Shown here piece by piece: positions 20,209 through 29,101 of a stretch of 64,000 nt of DNA. Location of the stretch: the NCBI RefSeq assembly GCF_004153225.1, contig NZ_SEMB01000014.1, positions 1 to 64,000 on the forward strand. Direction: 5' to 3'. The notes under the pieces were generated by a model that saw nothing but the letters and a program-made list of their open reading frames with translations, was not told where the DNA came from and made no database searches. The position numbers and the translations under genes were made by a program. Every line of letters begins with the position of its first letter. Position 1 is the stretch's first letter. The stretch is from Sporolactobacillus sp. THM7-7 (GTDB taxonomy: Bacteria > Bacillota > Bacilli > Bacillales > Sporolactobacillaceae).

Positions 20209-22038
20209 TCATGCCCTTAAAGGGGGCAGCTTTATCGTAATCTTGAACAGATCTCCGTCTAGTTCCAGATTGAATGTCCCGCCATGTAGATCGACGATCG
20301 ATTTAGCAATGGCCAGTCCCAGACCAGACCCGTCGGTATGCCGCGACGCATCGCCCCGTTTAAAGCGTTCGAACAGCTCATCGACATCCCCGCCAAGGTC
20401 GTATTTTGTAATATTTTTAAAGATGATCTCCGCCTGATTCTGCTTCGTATCCAATGTAATATACACGCGCGTTTTCCCCAGCGAATACTTCAGAATGTTG
20501 CCGATCAGATTATCAAAAACGCGCCAGATCTTTTGCCCGTCAACAATGGCATATACTGGATGATCCGGTTTTTTGATACGGAAGTGCAGCGAGGAGCCGC
20601 GAATCGTTTCGTCATACTCTGCAAGCGCCTGTTCCAGAAGCTCAGCAAGATCCACTCGTTCTTTATGCAGCGTGACACTGCCGCTTGCCATTTTCGACGC
20701 TTCAAACAAATCATCAATCAGCTGCTTTAATCGTTTAGATTTTCTATCAATAATTTGGACATAGGCACTTCGTTCGTCATCGGATAATGCCCCGTTCTTC
20801 AGCAGCTCAGTATAGGTCATAATCGATGTTAAAGGTGTCCGCAAGTCATGGCTGACGTTTGTGATCAGTTCAGTTTTCAGACGTTCGCTTTTCGCCTGTT
20901 CTTCGCGTGATAGATTGAACCCGTGCTTCAGTGTATTAATATTCTCGGCGAGGCGGGCGATTTCCGACCTCCCCTCAATAGGCAGATCAGGTTTCATCTG
21001 CCCGTTTGCCGCAAGCCGGGTGTTTTCGATGATCCGGTTCAGGTATCCTGTTTTTTTTACGATAAGGGCAAGAAAGTAGATCCCTGTACAGATACAAAAG
21101 AGCATCACCAGCATGCTGAACATATCCAAAGTCCCGGACAAAAATGGGTTCAAAAAGATGGGGATTACCGCTCCGATCACGAAGACAACGGCTAGTATCA
21201 GAACCATTTGTGCCCCAATCTGTAATTTGAGAAAGGCGTCGCGAAAAATACGAAACGTTCGGGCGATAAGAGATGTTTTCCATAAATCTTTTTGAAATAA
21301 CGGCCGCTCTCTCATTTCTTCCTGCAAAGAGATGCCCTGAAGCAAGACAAGAACAACAAAGAAGAGAGGGAGAATAAATTGAAATAACAGGCTTCTCACA
21401 GAGAGATAGTACGGGACCATTTGATCAAACAGGCTGCTTATACCCATGAGAGAATAAAATGAGATCATAACCGAAACCGTCAGGGCAAAAAGTCGGAGAT
21501 CGATCGGAATCCTTCTCAGAGGCCGTCCCCAGTCGGAAAGAATCGTTTTCAAGACGCTGTTCTGTCTCTTATAAAGAAAGATGGATAAGATCAGAGCCAG
21601 CAAAGCGCTGCCCGAAAAGATGTAAAAAACAAGCTGGTTCGTGTTGAAATCTCGATAGGAAGCCATAATGAAGCTGTCCCGCGGCGCGGCTTTCGGTACG
21701 ATAATCTGTCCCTCAAAAGATTTTGCAGATTTCATTAAAAGGTCCGACAAATCCTGACTGTCAAATTGTGTCGACTCGATCCTGACACCGTCTTCGCTTA
21801 CTCCGCCGATATAGGCTCCTGTGTAAAGCTCGCTTTGATCCGCTGCCTCAAAATCGGCGGTGAACCATTTTTCTTTATTGCCAATATCCGATGTGCTTGG
21901 ATCATCGGCAGAAAGATTCGTATAGACCTTTCCTGTTTCCGTATCGGTCAGATAGTATTTAAAAACTAGCTTCCCGCTGTCCAGCTCCCGCTGAGATCTT
22001 TTCTTTTCACTGTCCTTAAGGGCTTCAATCCTGCTCAT
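20209..22038 (-). CDS. Sensor histidine kinase, C-terminal part (broken gene)
   Basis: This 609-aa frame carries the output half of a membrane histidine kinase. It contains the last part of an extracytoplasmic domain, several transmembrane segments, a HAMP-like linker (IIENTRLAANGQMKPDLP), the HisKA phosphoacceptor box NVSHDLRTPLTSIMTYTELL, the N box (FDNLIGNILKYS) and the G box (DGSGLGLAIAKSIVDLHGG). It starts at an ATG without a ribosome binding site, inside a 535-bp tandem duplication. A TGA in its own frame lies about 30 codons upstream, so it is cut off from the natural N-terminus. It should pair with the OmpR-type regulator upstream if expressed. Confidence 0.85.
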   Translation of the reverse strand: MSRIEALKDSEKKRSQRELDSGKLVFKYYLTDTETGKVYTNLSADDPSTSDIGNKEKWFTADFEAADQSELYTGAYIGGVSEDGVRIESTQFDSQDLSDLLMKSAKSFEGQIIVPKAAPRDSFIMASYRDFNTNQLVFYIFSGSALLALILSIFLYKRQNSVLKTILSDWGRPLRRIPIDLRLFALTVSVMISFYSLMGISSLFDQMVPYYLSVRSLLFQFILPLFFVVLVLLQGISLQEEMRERPLFQKDLWKTSLIARTFRIFRDAFLKLQIGAQMVLILAVVFVIGAVIPIFLNPFLSGTLDMFSMLVMLFCICTGIYFLALIVKKTGYLNRIIENTRLAANGQMKPDLPIEGRSEIARLAENINTLKHGFNLSREEQAKSERLKTELITNVSHDLRTPLTSIMTYTELLKNGALSDDERSAYVQIIDRKSKRLKQLIDDLFEASKMASGSVTLHKERVDLAELLEQALAEYDETIRGSSLHFRIKKPDHPVYAIVDGQKIWRVFDNLIGNILKYSLGKTRVYITLDTKQNQAEIIFKNITKYDLGGDVDELFERFKRGDASRHTDGSGLGLAIAKSIVDLHGGTFNLELDGDLFKITIKLPPLRA

Positions 22039-22660
22039 GACGTCTGCAATAATCTTATCCCTAACGACTTGATCACTAAGGAAATTATTGGTTATTTCTT
22101 TAATTTTCCTATCTCGTTCAGCAATTCAGAGCCAGCAAAGCGCTGCCCGAAAAGATGTAAAAAACAAGCTGGTTCGTGTTGAAATCTCGATAGGAAGCCA
22201 TAATGAAGCTGTTCCGCGGCGCGGCTTTCGGTACGATAATCTGTCCCTCAAAAGATTTTGCGGATTTCATTAAAAGGTCCGACAAATTCTGACTGTCAAA
22301 TTGTACCGACTCAATCCTGACATCGTCTTCACTCACTCCGCCGATATAGTCTCCTGTGTAAAGCTCGCTTTGATCCGCTGCCTCATAATCGGCGGTAAAC
22401 CATTTTTCTTTATTGCCGATATCCGATGTGCTTGGATCATCGGCAGAAAGATTCGTATAGACCTTTCCTGTTTCCGTGTCGGTCAGATAGTATTTAAAAA
22501 CTTGCTTCTCGCTGTCCAGCTCCCGCTGAGATCTTTTCTTTTCACTGTCCTTAAGGGCTTCAATCCTGCTCATGACGTCTGTAATAATCTTGTCCTTTAC
22601 GACTTGATCACTAAGGAAATTATTGGTTATTTCCTTAATTTTCCTATCTCGTTCAGCAAT
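21591..22660. repeat. 535-bp tandem duplication inside the kinase gene
   Basis: Copy 1 spans 21591-22125 and copy 2 spans 22126-22660, with no spacer. Both begin TCAGAGCCAGCAAAGCGCTG on the plus strand and end GTTCAGCAAT. The copies differ by a scatter of substitutions; for example, encoded APRDSF versus APRNSF and TGAYIGG versus TGDYIGG. The duplication is therefore not brand new. 535 is not a multiple of three (remainder 1), so the second copy throws the kinase reading frame out of phase. Exact excision of one copy would restore a continuous kinase of about 880 residues. Confidence 0.95.
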
Positions 22661-23023
22661 GTAGCGTTTCTCTAGCTCCGTGTTGTTATCGTTTTTCGCT
22701 TTTTCAATCTGATCTTGATATTGTTTTCTAATATTATCGGTCTGAGCATCCAGTCCTCCGTAATAATAGCGATAATGCTGAATATCGCTCTTGGTTACAT
22801 CAATGTTTTTCTCAATCTCCTTTTTAGAAAAATCATTGAGTTCCATCATGGATAACGCTTGGACAAATTGATCGAGCTGTTCACGAAAAACACCGGTTTG
22901 AAAGTAATCCCGTTGAATGAACCGGTCAAACTGAGAAACACCCGAAACAACTCCCGCAAGACCATACGTAAGCAAAATGAACCATGCGACTAAAGCCAGT
23001 CTACTTTTCAATTTTGTACCCAA
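22118..23023 (-). CDS. Sensor histidine kinase, N-terminal sensor part (broken gene)
   Basis: This 301-aa frame is the 5' half of the kinase. It has an N-terminal transmembrane helix (ALVAWFILLTYGLAGVVSGV) and a large extracytoplasmic, coiled-coil-rich sensor region with KYYLTDTETGKVYTNLSADD. It enters the next membrane segment at VFYIFSGSALLAL, then hits a TGA within three codons of the duplication junction. The start overlaps the response regulator by 23 bp and is a TTG, so translation is probably coupled. As annotated it lacks the kinase domain. A frameshift, recombination between the copies or re-initiation would be needed to make a working sensor. Confidence 0.85.
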   Translation of the reverse strand: MGTKLKSRLALVAWFILLTYGLAGVVSGVSQFDRFIQRDYFQTGVFREQLDQFVQALSMMELNDFSKKEIEKNIDVTKSDIQHYRYYYGGLDAQTDNIRKQYQDQIEKAKNDNNTELEKRYIAERDRKIKEITNNFLSDQVVKDKIITDVMSRIEALKDSEKKRSQRELDSEKQVFKYYLTDTETGKVYTNLSADDPSTSDIGNKEKWFTADYEAADQSELYTGDYIGGVSEDDVRIESVQFDSQNLSDLLMKSAKSFEGQIIVPKAAPRNSFIMASYRDFNTNQLVFYIFSGSALLALNC

Positions 23024-23693
23024 TTCCCCACACCACCTTTAAATATCTCGGATTTTTCGGGTCAATCTCGATCTTTTCCCGGATTTTACGGATGTGCACA
23101 GCGACTGTATTTTCCGCATTATAGCCCGGCTCGTTCCATACACGTTCGTAAATATCGTGGCTGGAATAGACTCGTCCCGCGTTCGTCATAAGAAATTCCA
23201 GAATCTTGTATTCGATCGGTGTCAGTCTGACCGGCTCACCGCCAACCGTCACTTCTTTGGCCGACGTTTCCAGTGTCAATCCATGTATGTCGATGATCTC
23301 ATCTGCTTCTTTATATGTACCGAGCATCACGTATCGTCTGAGCTGCGATTTAACGCGGGCGATCAACTCGAGCGGATTGAAAGGCTTGGTTATATAATCA
23401 TCCGCTCCAACTTGCAGGCCAAGGATTTTATCTGTATCCTCACTTTTGGCACTAAGAATAATAATAGGTATATTTTTCTGCTCACGAATTTTAAAAGTTG
23501 TTGAAATGCCGTCAAGCCGGGGCATCATGATATCAAGCAGAATCAGCTGAATATTTTCTTCATTAAGTTTTTCAATCGCTTCAATTCCGTCCGCCGCTTT
23601 AAAGACTTTTATCCCTTCGTTTTTCAAATAGATGTCAATCGCGTCACGGATTTCCTTGTCATCATCAACAACGAGCACCTGATAATGATTCAT
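23001..23693 (-). CDS. OmpR/PhoB-family response regulator
   Basis: The 230-aa protein has an N-terminal receiver domain with the acidic pair (VVDDD), phosphoacceptor Asp54 in ILLDIMMPRLDG, a conserved Thr/Ser (IILSAKSED) and Lys in YITKPF. A C-terminal winged helix of the Trans_reg_C type follows (EVTVGGEPVRLTPIEYKILE, then VAVHIRKIREKIE and WGIGYKIEK). It is the natural partner of the kinase encoded directly downstream with a 23-bp overlap. GAAAGGAG lies upstream of the ATG. The signal sensed is unknown. The regulator is intact although its kinase gene is split. Confidence 0.93.
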   Translation of the reverse strand: MNHYQVLVVDDDKEIRDAIDIYLKNEGIKVFKAADGIEAIEKLNEENIQLILLDIMMPRLDGISTTFKIREQKNIPIIILSAKSEDTDKILGLQVGADDYITKPFNPLELIARVKSQLRRYVMLGTYKEADEIIDIHGLTLETSAKEVTVGGEPVRLTPIEYKILEFLMTNAGRVYSSHDIYERVWNEPGYNAENTVAVHIRKIREKIEIDPKNPRYLKVVWGIGYKIEK

Positions 23694-23713
23694 CGTCTCA
23701 CACTCCTTTCGTC

Positions 23714-23742
23714 AGTATATCATGCGGATTGCCTTGTCTGTA
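23714..23742 (-). promoter_or_regulatory. Possible promoter of the two-component system
   Basis: On the minus strand TACAGA (23737-23742) and TATACT (23714-23719) are 17 bp apart, about 20 bp before the regulator start codon. The -10 is good and the -35 is weak, as expected for an activated promoter. Confidence 0.35.
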
Positions 23743-23865
23743 TCGTTATTGTAAAAGGAAAATCTTAATAATCAGTGGTTAAAAAAATGAAGAATTTCTT
23801 AAGTTCTGATGAAGAAAAACTTGGGGAAGCCAAGTCTCTGACGCCGGGTGAGTCCTATTTTTTCC

Positions 23866-23899
23866 AAAAAAAAAAACTTGCTCTGTTACGACCAGCAAG
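23866..23899 (-). terminator. Minus-strand intrinsic terminator
   Basis: CTTGCT (23877-23882) pairs with AGCAAG (23894-23899), and on the minus strand the stem is followed by eleven T residues. It would stop transcription arriving from the small-ORF region near 24200-24400 before the two-component operon. Confidence 0.7.
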
Positions 23900-24000
23900 T
23901 GAAAACAAGGTGTGCAAAACCGGCCGGTCTGTTATAGGATAAAAAATGCGGACAGTCCGGTATATTGATCATCATGATACTGTCGTTTAAAAATAAAACA

Positions 24001-24047
24001 AAAAAATAATCCACCCAGTCTCCAAACCTGCCGTGGATTACTTTTTT
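24001..24047. terminator. Bidirectional hairpin terminator
   Basis: TAATCCAC (24007-24014) pairs with GTGGATTA (24033-24040). T-runs of six or seven bases flank the stem on both strands. It stands in the gap between the LysM fragment and the two-component system. Confidence 0.65.
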
Positions 24048-24099
24048 AATGCATGTGCAGCGTTATGATCGCCAAAGCGATTTCTGTTGTCAAAGCTTA

Positions 24100-24133
24100 C
24101 CGTTGGTGTTAGCGCACCAACGGATTTTATTTT
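24100..24133. terminator. Hairpin with 9-bp perfect stem
   Basis: CCGTTGGTG (24100-24108) and CACCAACGG (24115-24123) enclose a 6-nt loop and are followed on the plus strand by ATTTTATTTT. It lies just downstream (minus direction) of the LysM fragment. Confidence 0.5.
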
Positions 24134-24187
24134 GCGCTTTCCGAACTTTTATTGTACACAAATTTTTTATTTCTGAAAACCAGATAC

Positions 24188-24280
24188 TTAACTGGAGTTG
24201 ACACCAAATTTTCCTGCAATACCACTAAGTGTATCGCCCGATTTCACAGTATAAGTGGTTTTGAATCCCGAAATCGCCAT
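24188..24280 (-). pseudogene. Truncated LysM domain ORF, 30 aa
   Basis: The peptide contains TYTVKSGDTLSGIAGKFGVN, the first two thirds of a LysM peptidoglycan-binding motif, and stops right after it. A full LysM repeat is about 44-50 residues, so this is a fragment. It nevertheless has an ATG with GGAG 5 nt upstream, and it starts 2 bp after the stop of a 41-codon ORF. It may be the remains of a cell-wall hydrolase or phage lysin gene. Confidence 0.5.
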
Positions 24281-24282
24281 AC

Positions 24283-24408
24283 TTACTCCGGTTTAAAGCG
24301 ATATCCACTGACACTCTTCTTAAAAACATGTAATGGTGAACGCCCGAGCTGTCTAGCACTCATCTTTTCCGCGTAATCGAGACATTCGCTGATCATCCAA
24401 TCGTTCAT
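24283..24408 (-). CDS. Small ORF, 41 aa, unknown
   Basis: The frame runs MNDWMISECLDYAEKM, then SARQLGRSPLHVFKKS and GYRFKPE. It is not recognised. Its stop codon lies 2 bp before the start of the LysM fragment, whose ribosome binding site is inside its last codons. That arrangement suggests the two were once one operon or one interrupted gene. No ribosome binding site is evident for this ORF itself. It may be a remnant. Confidence 0.3.
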   Translation of the reverse strand: MNDWMISECLDYAEKMSARQLGRSPLHVFKKSVSGYRFKPE

Positions 24409-24424
24409 TTTTATTTTTTAAAGC

Positions 24425-24455
24425 GAAAAAAAAAGCTCCCGGGTGAGTGGAGCTT
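24425..24455 (-). terminator. Terminator of the aceBA operon
   Basis: AAGCTCC (24433-24439) and GGAGCTT (24449-24455) form the stem, and the minus-strand side runs into nine T residues. It lies about 110 bp past the aceA stop codon. Confidence 0.8.
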
Positions 24456-24562
24456 AAGTACAGGCCTGTCTTCCGCTGCACCTGATGTTGCAAGCGGAAA
24501 CCTGAATATAGACAGTCTAGAAGGTAAAAACTTGTTTCAATGACTTAATAGCACAGGGCGTG

Positions 24563-25840
24563 TCAGTTAGCTTGGAATTGCGCTTCTTCCGTCGACCCTT
24601 TTAGAGCGACCGTTGAAGATTTTCCCCCACTGACGATGTTCGAGACGAGGTCGAAGTAACCGGTGCCGACTTCGCGCTGATGGCGTGTCGCCGTGTAGCC
24701 GTCCTTCTCGCTCGCGAATTCGTTTTGCTGAAGTTCGGAGTAGGCCGCCATGCCGCGCGATTTGTAGCCGTGCGCCAGGTGGAACATGCTGTAGTTGAGC
24801 GCATGGAATCCCGCCAGTGTAACAAACTGGAACTTGTAGCCCATCTCGGACAGCATTTCCTGGAAGCCGGCAATCGATCGTTCATCAAGCTTCTGCTGCC
24901 AGTTGAACGACGGCGAGCAATTGTAGGCCAGCAGTTTGCCTGGATATTTTTCATGAATGGCCGCGGCGAACTTGCGCGCTTCCTCGACATTCGGTTCAGC
25001 CGTTTCGCACCAGATCAGGTCGGCGTACGGGGCGTAAGCGAGGCCCCGGGCGATGGCCTGGTCGATGCCGGCTTTCGTCCGGAAGAAGCCTTCATCCGTC
25101 CGCTCCCCGATAATGAACGGCGCGTCATACGGATCCACATCGCTTTGCAGCAGAGCTGCCGCATTGGCATCGGTTCTGCCGACAATGATCGTTGGTACGC
25201 CCATCGCGTCCGCGGCGAGGCGGGCCGCAATCAGGTGCGCAACGGCTGTCTTCGTCGGCAGGAGCACCTTTCCTCCCATATGGCCGCATTTTTTCTCGGA
25301 CGACAATTGATCCTCTAAGTGGACACCTGCCGCTCCGGCCTCAATCATGCTTTTCATCATTTCAAAGACGTTCAGCTTGCCGCCGAATCCCGATTCCGCG
25401 TCGGCAATAATCGGCGCGAACCAGTCTTTCGAATGATTCCCCTCAACCGAGTCGATCTGATCGGCGCGCTGGAACGCATGATTAATCTTGCGCACCACTT
25501 CCGGCACACTGTTCGCCGGATACAGGCTTTGATCGGGGTACATCTCCCCGGCCAAGTTGGCGTCCGCGGCGACCTGCCAGCCGCTCAGGTAGATCGCTTT
25601 CAGACCTGCTTTCACTTGCTGCACCGCCTGATTCCCCGTCAGGGCGCCGAGCGCGTTTATATACTTTTCACTGTTTAGCAGCTTCCACAGCTTTTCCGCC
25701 CCGCGGCGGGCAAGCGTATATTCAATGTCCATGGACCCGCGCAGCTTAATGACATCTTCCGCCGTATACGGACGTTTAATCCCTTTCCATCTCGGACTCT
25801 TCCACGATGCTTCAAGCTTCTTCACTCTGGCATTCGTCAT
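24563..25840 (-). CDS. aceA: Isocitrate lyase
   Basis: Isocitrate lyase splits isocitrate into glyoxylate and succinate, the first step of the glyoxylate bypass used for growth on acetate or fatty acids. The 425-aa protein contains the active-site signature KKCGHMGGK with the catalytic cysteine. [15 protein letters not shown] and [10 protein letters not shown] bind Mg2+ and substrate, and YNCSPSFNW follows. The frame extends 21 codons upstream, but AAAGGAGAG precedes the ATG at 25840 and the homologous N-terminus begins there. It follows aceB by about 70 bp, forming an aceBA operon. Confidence 0.95.
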   Translation of the reverse strand: MTNARVKKLEASWKSPRWKGIKRPYTAEDVIKLRGSMDIEYTLARRGAEKLWKLLNSEKYINALGALTGNQAVQQVKAGLKAIYLSGWQVAADANLAGEMYPDQSLYPANSVPEVVRKINHAFQRADQIDSVEGNHSKDWFAPIIADAESGFGGKLNVFEMMKSMIEAGAAGVHLEDQLSSEKKCGHMGGKVLLPTKTAVAHLIAARLAADAMGVPTIIVGRTDANAAALLQSDVDPYDAPFIIGERTDEGFFRTKAGIDQAIARGLAYAPYADLIWCETAEPNVEEARKFAAAIHEKYPGKLLAYNCSPSFNWQQKLDERSIAGFQEMLSEMGYKFQFVTLAGFHALNYSMFHLAHGYKSRGMAAYSELQQNEFASEKDGYTATRHQREVGTGYFDLVSNIVSGGKSSTVALKGSTEEAQFQAN

Positions 25841-25909
25841 TGGTTTTTTCTCTCCTTTTAAAAGAATTTGTATCGCCAAAGCCGATTTAGATAACGCTTT
25901 CATTGTTGC

Positions 25910-27508
25910 TCAGGATAAAAGTTTATACCCTGGTATCGTCAGAAAGTCGGCGAATGCGTCCGACAGCGTCAGCCCGTCAAACAGCCTGGCCGCTTCTTCG
26001 AATTTTCCGGATGAAAAAATCGTCTCCCCATATTGCTGTTTTATCTTCTGTATCTCTTGCCTTTTTAATTGGGCATACATCTCTGCCGTCACTTTCCGTC
26101 CGTCGTCGAGAACTCCTTTTGGATGACGGATCCACTGCCACAACTGGGCACGCGAGATTTCAGCCGTCGCCGCATCCTCCATCAAATGATTGATGGGCGC
26201 GGCGCCGTTTCCTCTAAGCCAGGATGCTATGTACTGGATCCCGGCAGAGATATTCTCGCGTACACCCGCTTCTGTAATCTTTCCCGTCGGCACGGCGAGC
26301 AGATCGTCGGCTGTCACCTGAAAATCATCCAATGTTTTTTTCTCGATTTGATTGGCTTCGGGCATCTCACGGTTAAAAATCGCCATGGCAACGGGTACCA
26401 ATCCCGGATGAGCCACCCAGGTGCCGTCGTGGCCGTCCCTGGCTTCGCGTTGTTTGTCGGCTTCGACTTTTGCGAACGCTTCCTGATTCAGTTTGTCATT
26501 TCTCTTAACCGGTATTTGCGCCGCCATGCCCCCAATAGCCGGCGCCTTCCGGCGGTGACAAGTTTTGATGGCGAGCAGAGAATACGCTCTCATAAAAGGA
26601 ACCGTCATCGTCACCACCGACCGATCCGGAAGTATGACATCGTCCTGATTTCTGAATTTCTTAATGTAGCTGAAAATATAATCCCAGCGTCCGCAATTAA
26701 GGCCTGCCGAATGTTCGCGCAGTTCGTACAGAATCTCATCCATTTCGAAGGCCGCCGGAATGGTCTCCAGAAGGACCGTGGCCTTGATCGTTCCGTGGGG
26801 AATGCCAACATAATCTTCGGCGTAAATGAAGACATCATTCCAGAGCCGCGCCTCCAAATGACTTTCCATCTTCGGTAGATAAAAATACGTCGATGTCTTG
26901 TTTTTCATTAATTCCCGGACATTATGAAAAAAGTAAAGACCGAAATCAAGAAGCGAACCGGAAATCGGCGAGCCATTGAACAGAATATTTTTTTCGACCA
27001 TATGCCAGCCGCGCGGCCGCACCATCAATACGGCCGTCTCATCTTTCAACTGATAATGCTTCCCCTTTTCATTGACAAACGTGATGGTTTTGCGGACCGC
27101 GTCACGCAGATTGATCTGTCCCCGAATGACATTGTCCCACGACGGAGACATGGCGTCTTCCAGATCGGCCATAAAACCTTTTGCTCCCGAGTTCAGAGCG
27201 TTAATCACCATTTTCCGGTCTGACGCGGGCCCGGTAATTTCCACACGACGATCCTGAAGATCTTTCGGCAGCGGGGCAATCGTCCAGTTTCCCTCCCGGA
27301 TTTTCTTCGTCTCCCTTAGAAAATCCGGCCGCTTCCCCTTGTCGAACTCTTTCTGTCTGGCTTGCCGTTTGTTCATGAGATCCACTCGGCGCCGGCCAAA
27401 CGTATTCTCCAGTTCCTCAATAAACTGAAGCGCCTCGCGCGTCAGGATGCTTTCGTATCCCGGACGTATCGGCCCCGTGACTTTGATTCCGGCTGTTTGC
27501 GTCGCCAT
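25910..27508 (-). CDS. aceB: Malate synthase A
   Basis: Malate synthase condenses glyoxylate with acetyl-CoA to malate, completing the glyoxylate bypass with AceA. The 532-aa protein has an N-terminal region with GPIRPGYESILTREALQFIE, the TIM-barrel core with FMADLEDAMSPSWDN, the arginine-bearing VRPRGWHMVEKN, and GRWDYIFSYIKKF. The C-terminal plug domain follows GTWVAHPGLVP. Length fits the A-type enzyme. AGGAGGAG precedes the ATG. It is the first gene of aceBA. Confidence 0.95.
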   Translation of the reverse strand: MATQTAGIKVTGPIRPGYESILTREALQFIEELENTFGRRRVDLMNKRQARQKEFDKGKRPDFLRETKKIREGNWTIAPLPKDLQDRRVEITGPASDRKMVINALNSGAKGFMADLEDAMSPSWDNVIRGQINLRDAVRKTITFVNEKGKHYQLKDETAVLMVRPRGWHMVEKNILFNGSPISGSLLDFGLYFFHNVRELMKNKTSTYFYLPKMESHLEARLWNDVFIYAEDYVGIPHGTIKATVLLETIPAAFEMDEILYELREHSAGLNCGRWDYIFSYIKKFRNQDDVILPDRSVVTMTVPFMRAYSLLAIKTCHRRKAPAIGGMAAQIPVKRNDKLNQEAFAKVEADKQREARDGHDGTWVAHPGLVPVAMAIFNREMPEANQIEKKTLDDFQVTADDLLAVPTGKITEAGVRENISAGIQYIASWLRGNGAAPINHLMEDAATAEISRAQLWQWIRHPKGVLDDGRKVTAEMYAQLKRQEIQKIKQQYGETIFSSGKFEEAARLFDGLTLSDAFADFLTIPGYKLLS

Positions 27509-27779
27509 CTGTTTCTCCTCCTCATCTGTTATAATACAGCTTTAATAACTGTAAATGTATTATATAACAGTCCGGGCGAATTGTGAACCCCCTTTTCAAA
27601 AAATCTTTTGGGGGCAAAGGACGGGAAGGAGCGGTTTCTTATTTGATCCTGTATATGCAGATTTTTTTAATGGAAATGTCAAAAGAAGTTTCCTTTCTTC
27701 AACTCTCTCGTTTTATCTTTTAATCTCATATTAGGAGCAGCTTTCCTGTCGCCAAAAGCATTTATTGCTGTGCATCTGC

Positions 27780-28898
27780 TTATAACTGCGGTCCGGAACC
27801 GTTAACCTGCCATTTCATCACCTTTGGATCAGTGACCCGAACATCTTCTTTCTTTTCCCATTCGCTGACGGTTGGTTCCGAATCATACGTATTCTCCAGG
27901 CCGCTGACCAGCCATTTTTTCCCCGTTGGATGATAGATCAGCCGGAAACGCAATCCGCGCTTGTAGGATGCATCACGCAGATTTTTTTCTTTCTTCAGCC
28001 GGTAAGCATAGCGGTAGGAGACAAAGGCATCGACCTCCGCTCCCCATTTTCCTCCGTAACGCGTGACGCTCAGACTGTCCATATTGACGCTCATCCCTAA
28101 ATAGGCCGACTGAATCTCGCTGACCCGCGATTTGATACGGTTAAATTCAGCAAACCTGACTGCGGACTCTCCGTTACGAAAATCGTTTGTCGCCGATACC
28201 AGTTTCTTTGGATTATATAACGCGGTCTCCCAGACGGAGACTTCCTGATTGAACTGGTGGACTGTCCGGATCAGCTGCTCGCGAACCGATCGGTCGGATT
28301 GGATCCATCCTTCGGCATCGACCGTCACCGATGTTTCGCCGCGGATCGACAGATTCTCTGATTTTGAAAAAATGCCGAGATCATTGATGACCTGTTTCTC
28401 AAGCTTGTATCGTCCGGGAAAAACGGATACGTACGAGAGCGGCCCCTTCTTCTTAAGCTTGGCTGCCCGTCCGCTGAACGTCAGAACCACCTTATCCCCG
28501 TCTTCGGCGCCGGTGACAGTCACCTGTACGTCACGTACTTTAATTTTATATTTTGGGAAAAACAGCAAAGTCCGACCTGTCCGGGTAACCGACACGTTGC
28601 TTGAGTCGGACGACCGATCGGCGATCTGCTCCCGCAGACCGTCCGCTGCTTTCTTCCACGCTTTCCGATCCGAGCGATAATCAGCAATCATCGCCTTTGC
28701 CGCGTGCACATCCACCTTCCGATCTGGATCGCCGGATACGAGGATGTTCAGCAGCTGCTTCGGCTGATTGTCGCGTACTGCAGATTCAAACTGTTTAACC
28801 ACACGTTCCGGCGCCGATATCTGCTGTCCGATCAGAACAAAAATGAACAGGCCGGCCAACGCCAAGATGCCGATGAAAATCCATCTTTTACCGAGCAC
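27780..28898 (-). CDS. TcaA/YvbJ-like membrane-anchored protein
   Basis: The 372-aa product has one N-terminal transmembrane helix (WIFIGILALAGLFIFVLIGQ) and a large extracytoplasmic part. APERVVKQFESAVRDNQPKQ opens a domain like the second domain of TcaA-type proteins. The C-terminal region around YRYAYRLKKEKN and WLVSGLENTY looks like the NTF2-like end of that family. The usual N-terminal zinc ribbon is missing. TcaA affects glycopeptide susceptibility and wall homeostasis in staphylococci; a similar role here is only inference. The start is GTG with GGGAGTG upstream. It appears monocistronic. Confidence 0.6.
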   Translation of the reverse strand: MLGKRWIFIGILALAGLFIFVLIGQQISAPERVVKQFESAVRDNQPKQLLNILVSGDPDRKVDVHAAKAMIADYRSDRKAWKKAADGLREQIADRSSDSSNVSVTRTGRTLLFFPKYKIKVRDVQVTVTGAEDGDKVVLTFSGRAAKLKKKGPLSYVSVFPGRYKLEKQVINDLGIFSKSENLSIRGETSVTVDAEGWIQSDRSVREQLIRTVHQFNQEVSVWETALYNPKKLVSATNDFRNGESAVRFAEFNRIKSRVSEIQSAYLGMSVNMDSLSVTRYGGKWGAEVDAFVSYRYAYRLKKEKNLRDASYKRGLRFRLIYHPTGKKWLVSGLENTYDSEPTVSEWEKKEDVRVTDPKVMKWQVNGSGPQL

Positions 28899-29101
28899 AA
28901 TATCACTCCCTCTTTTTCAGCCATTCTATGCCGGACAGAAGTGACTCGGAACGCAGTCTCTACATTCTTATTCAGCATCTGGACAATTATATCTGTCCTG
29001 GAAAAGGACAAACTTATCCATTCTATTTTCCTGTTTACATGCATAGAACCTTTTCGTAGCTTTTTTTACAAATGAAACACGTCTCAATGAGGGAGCTGAT
29101 G

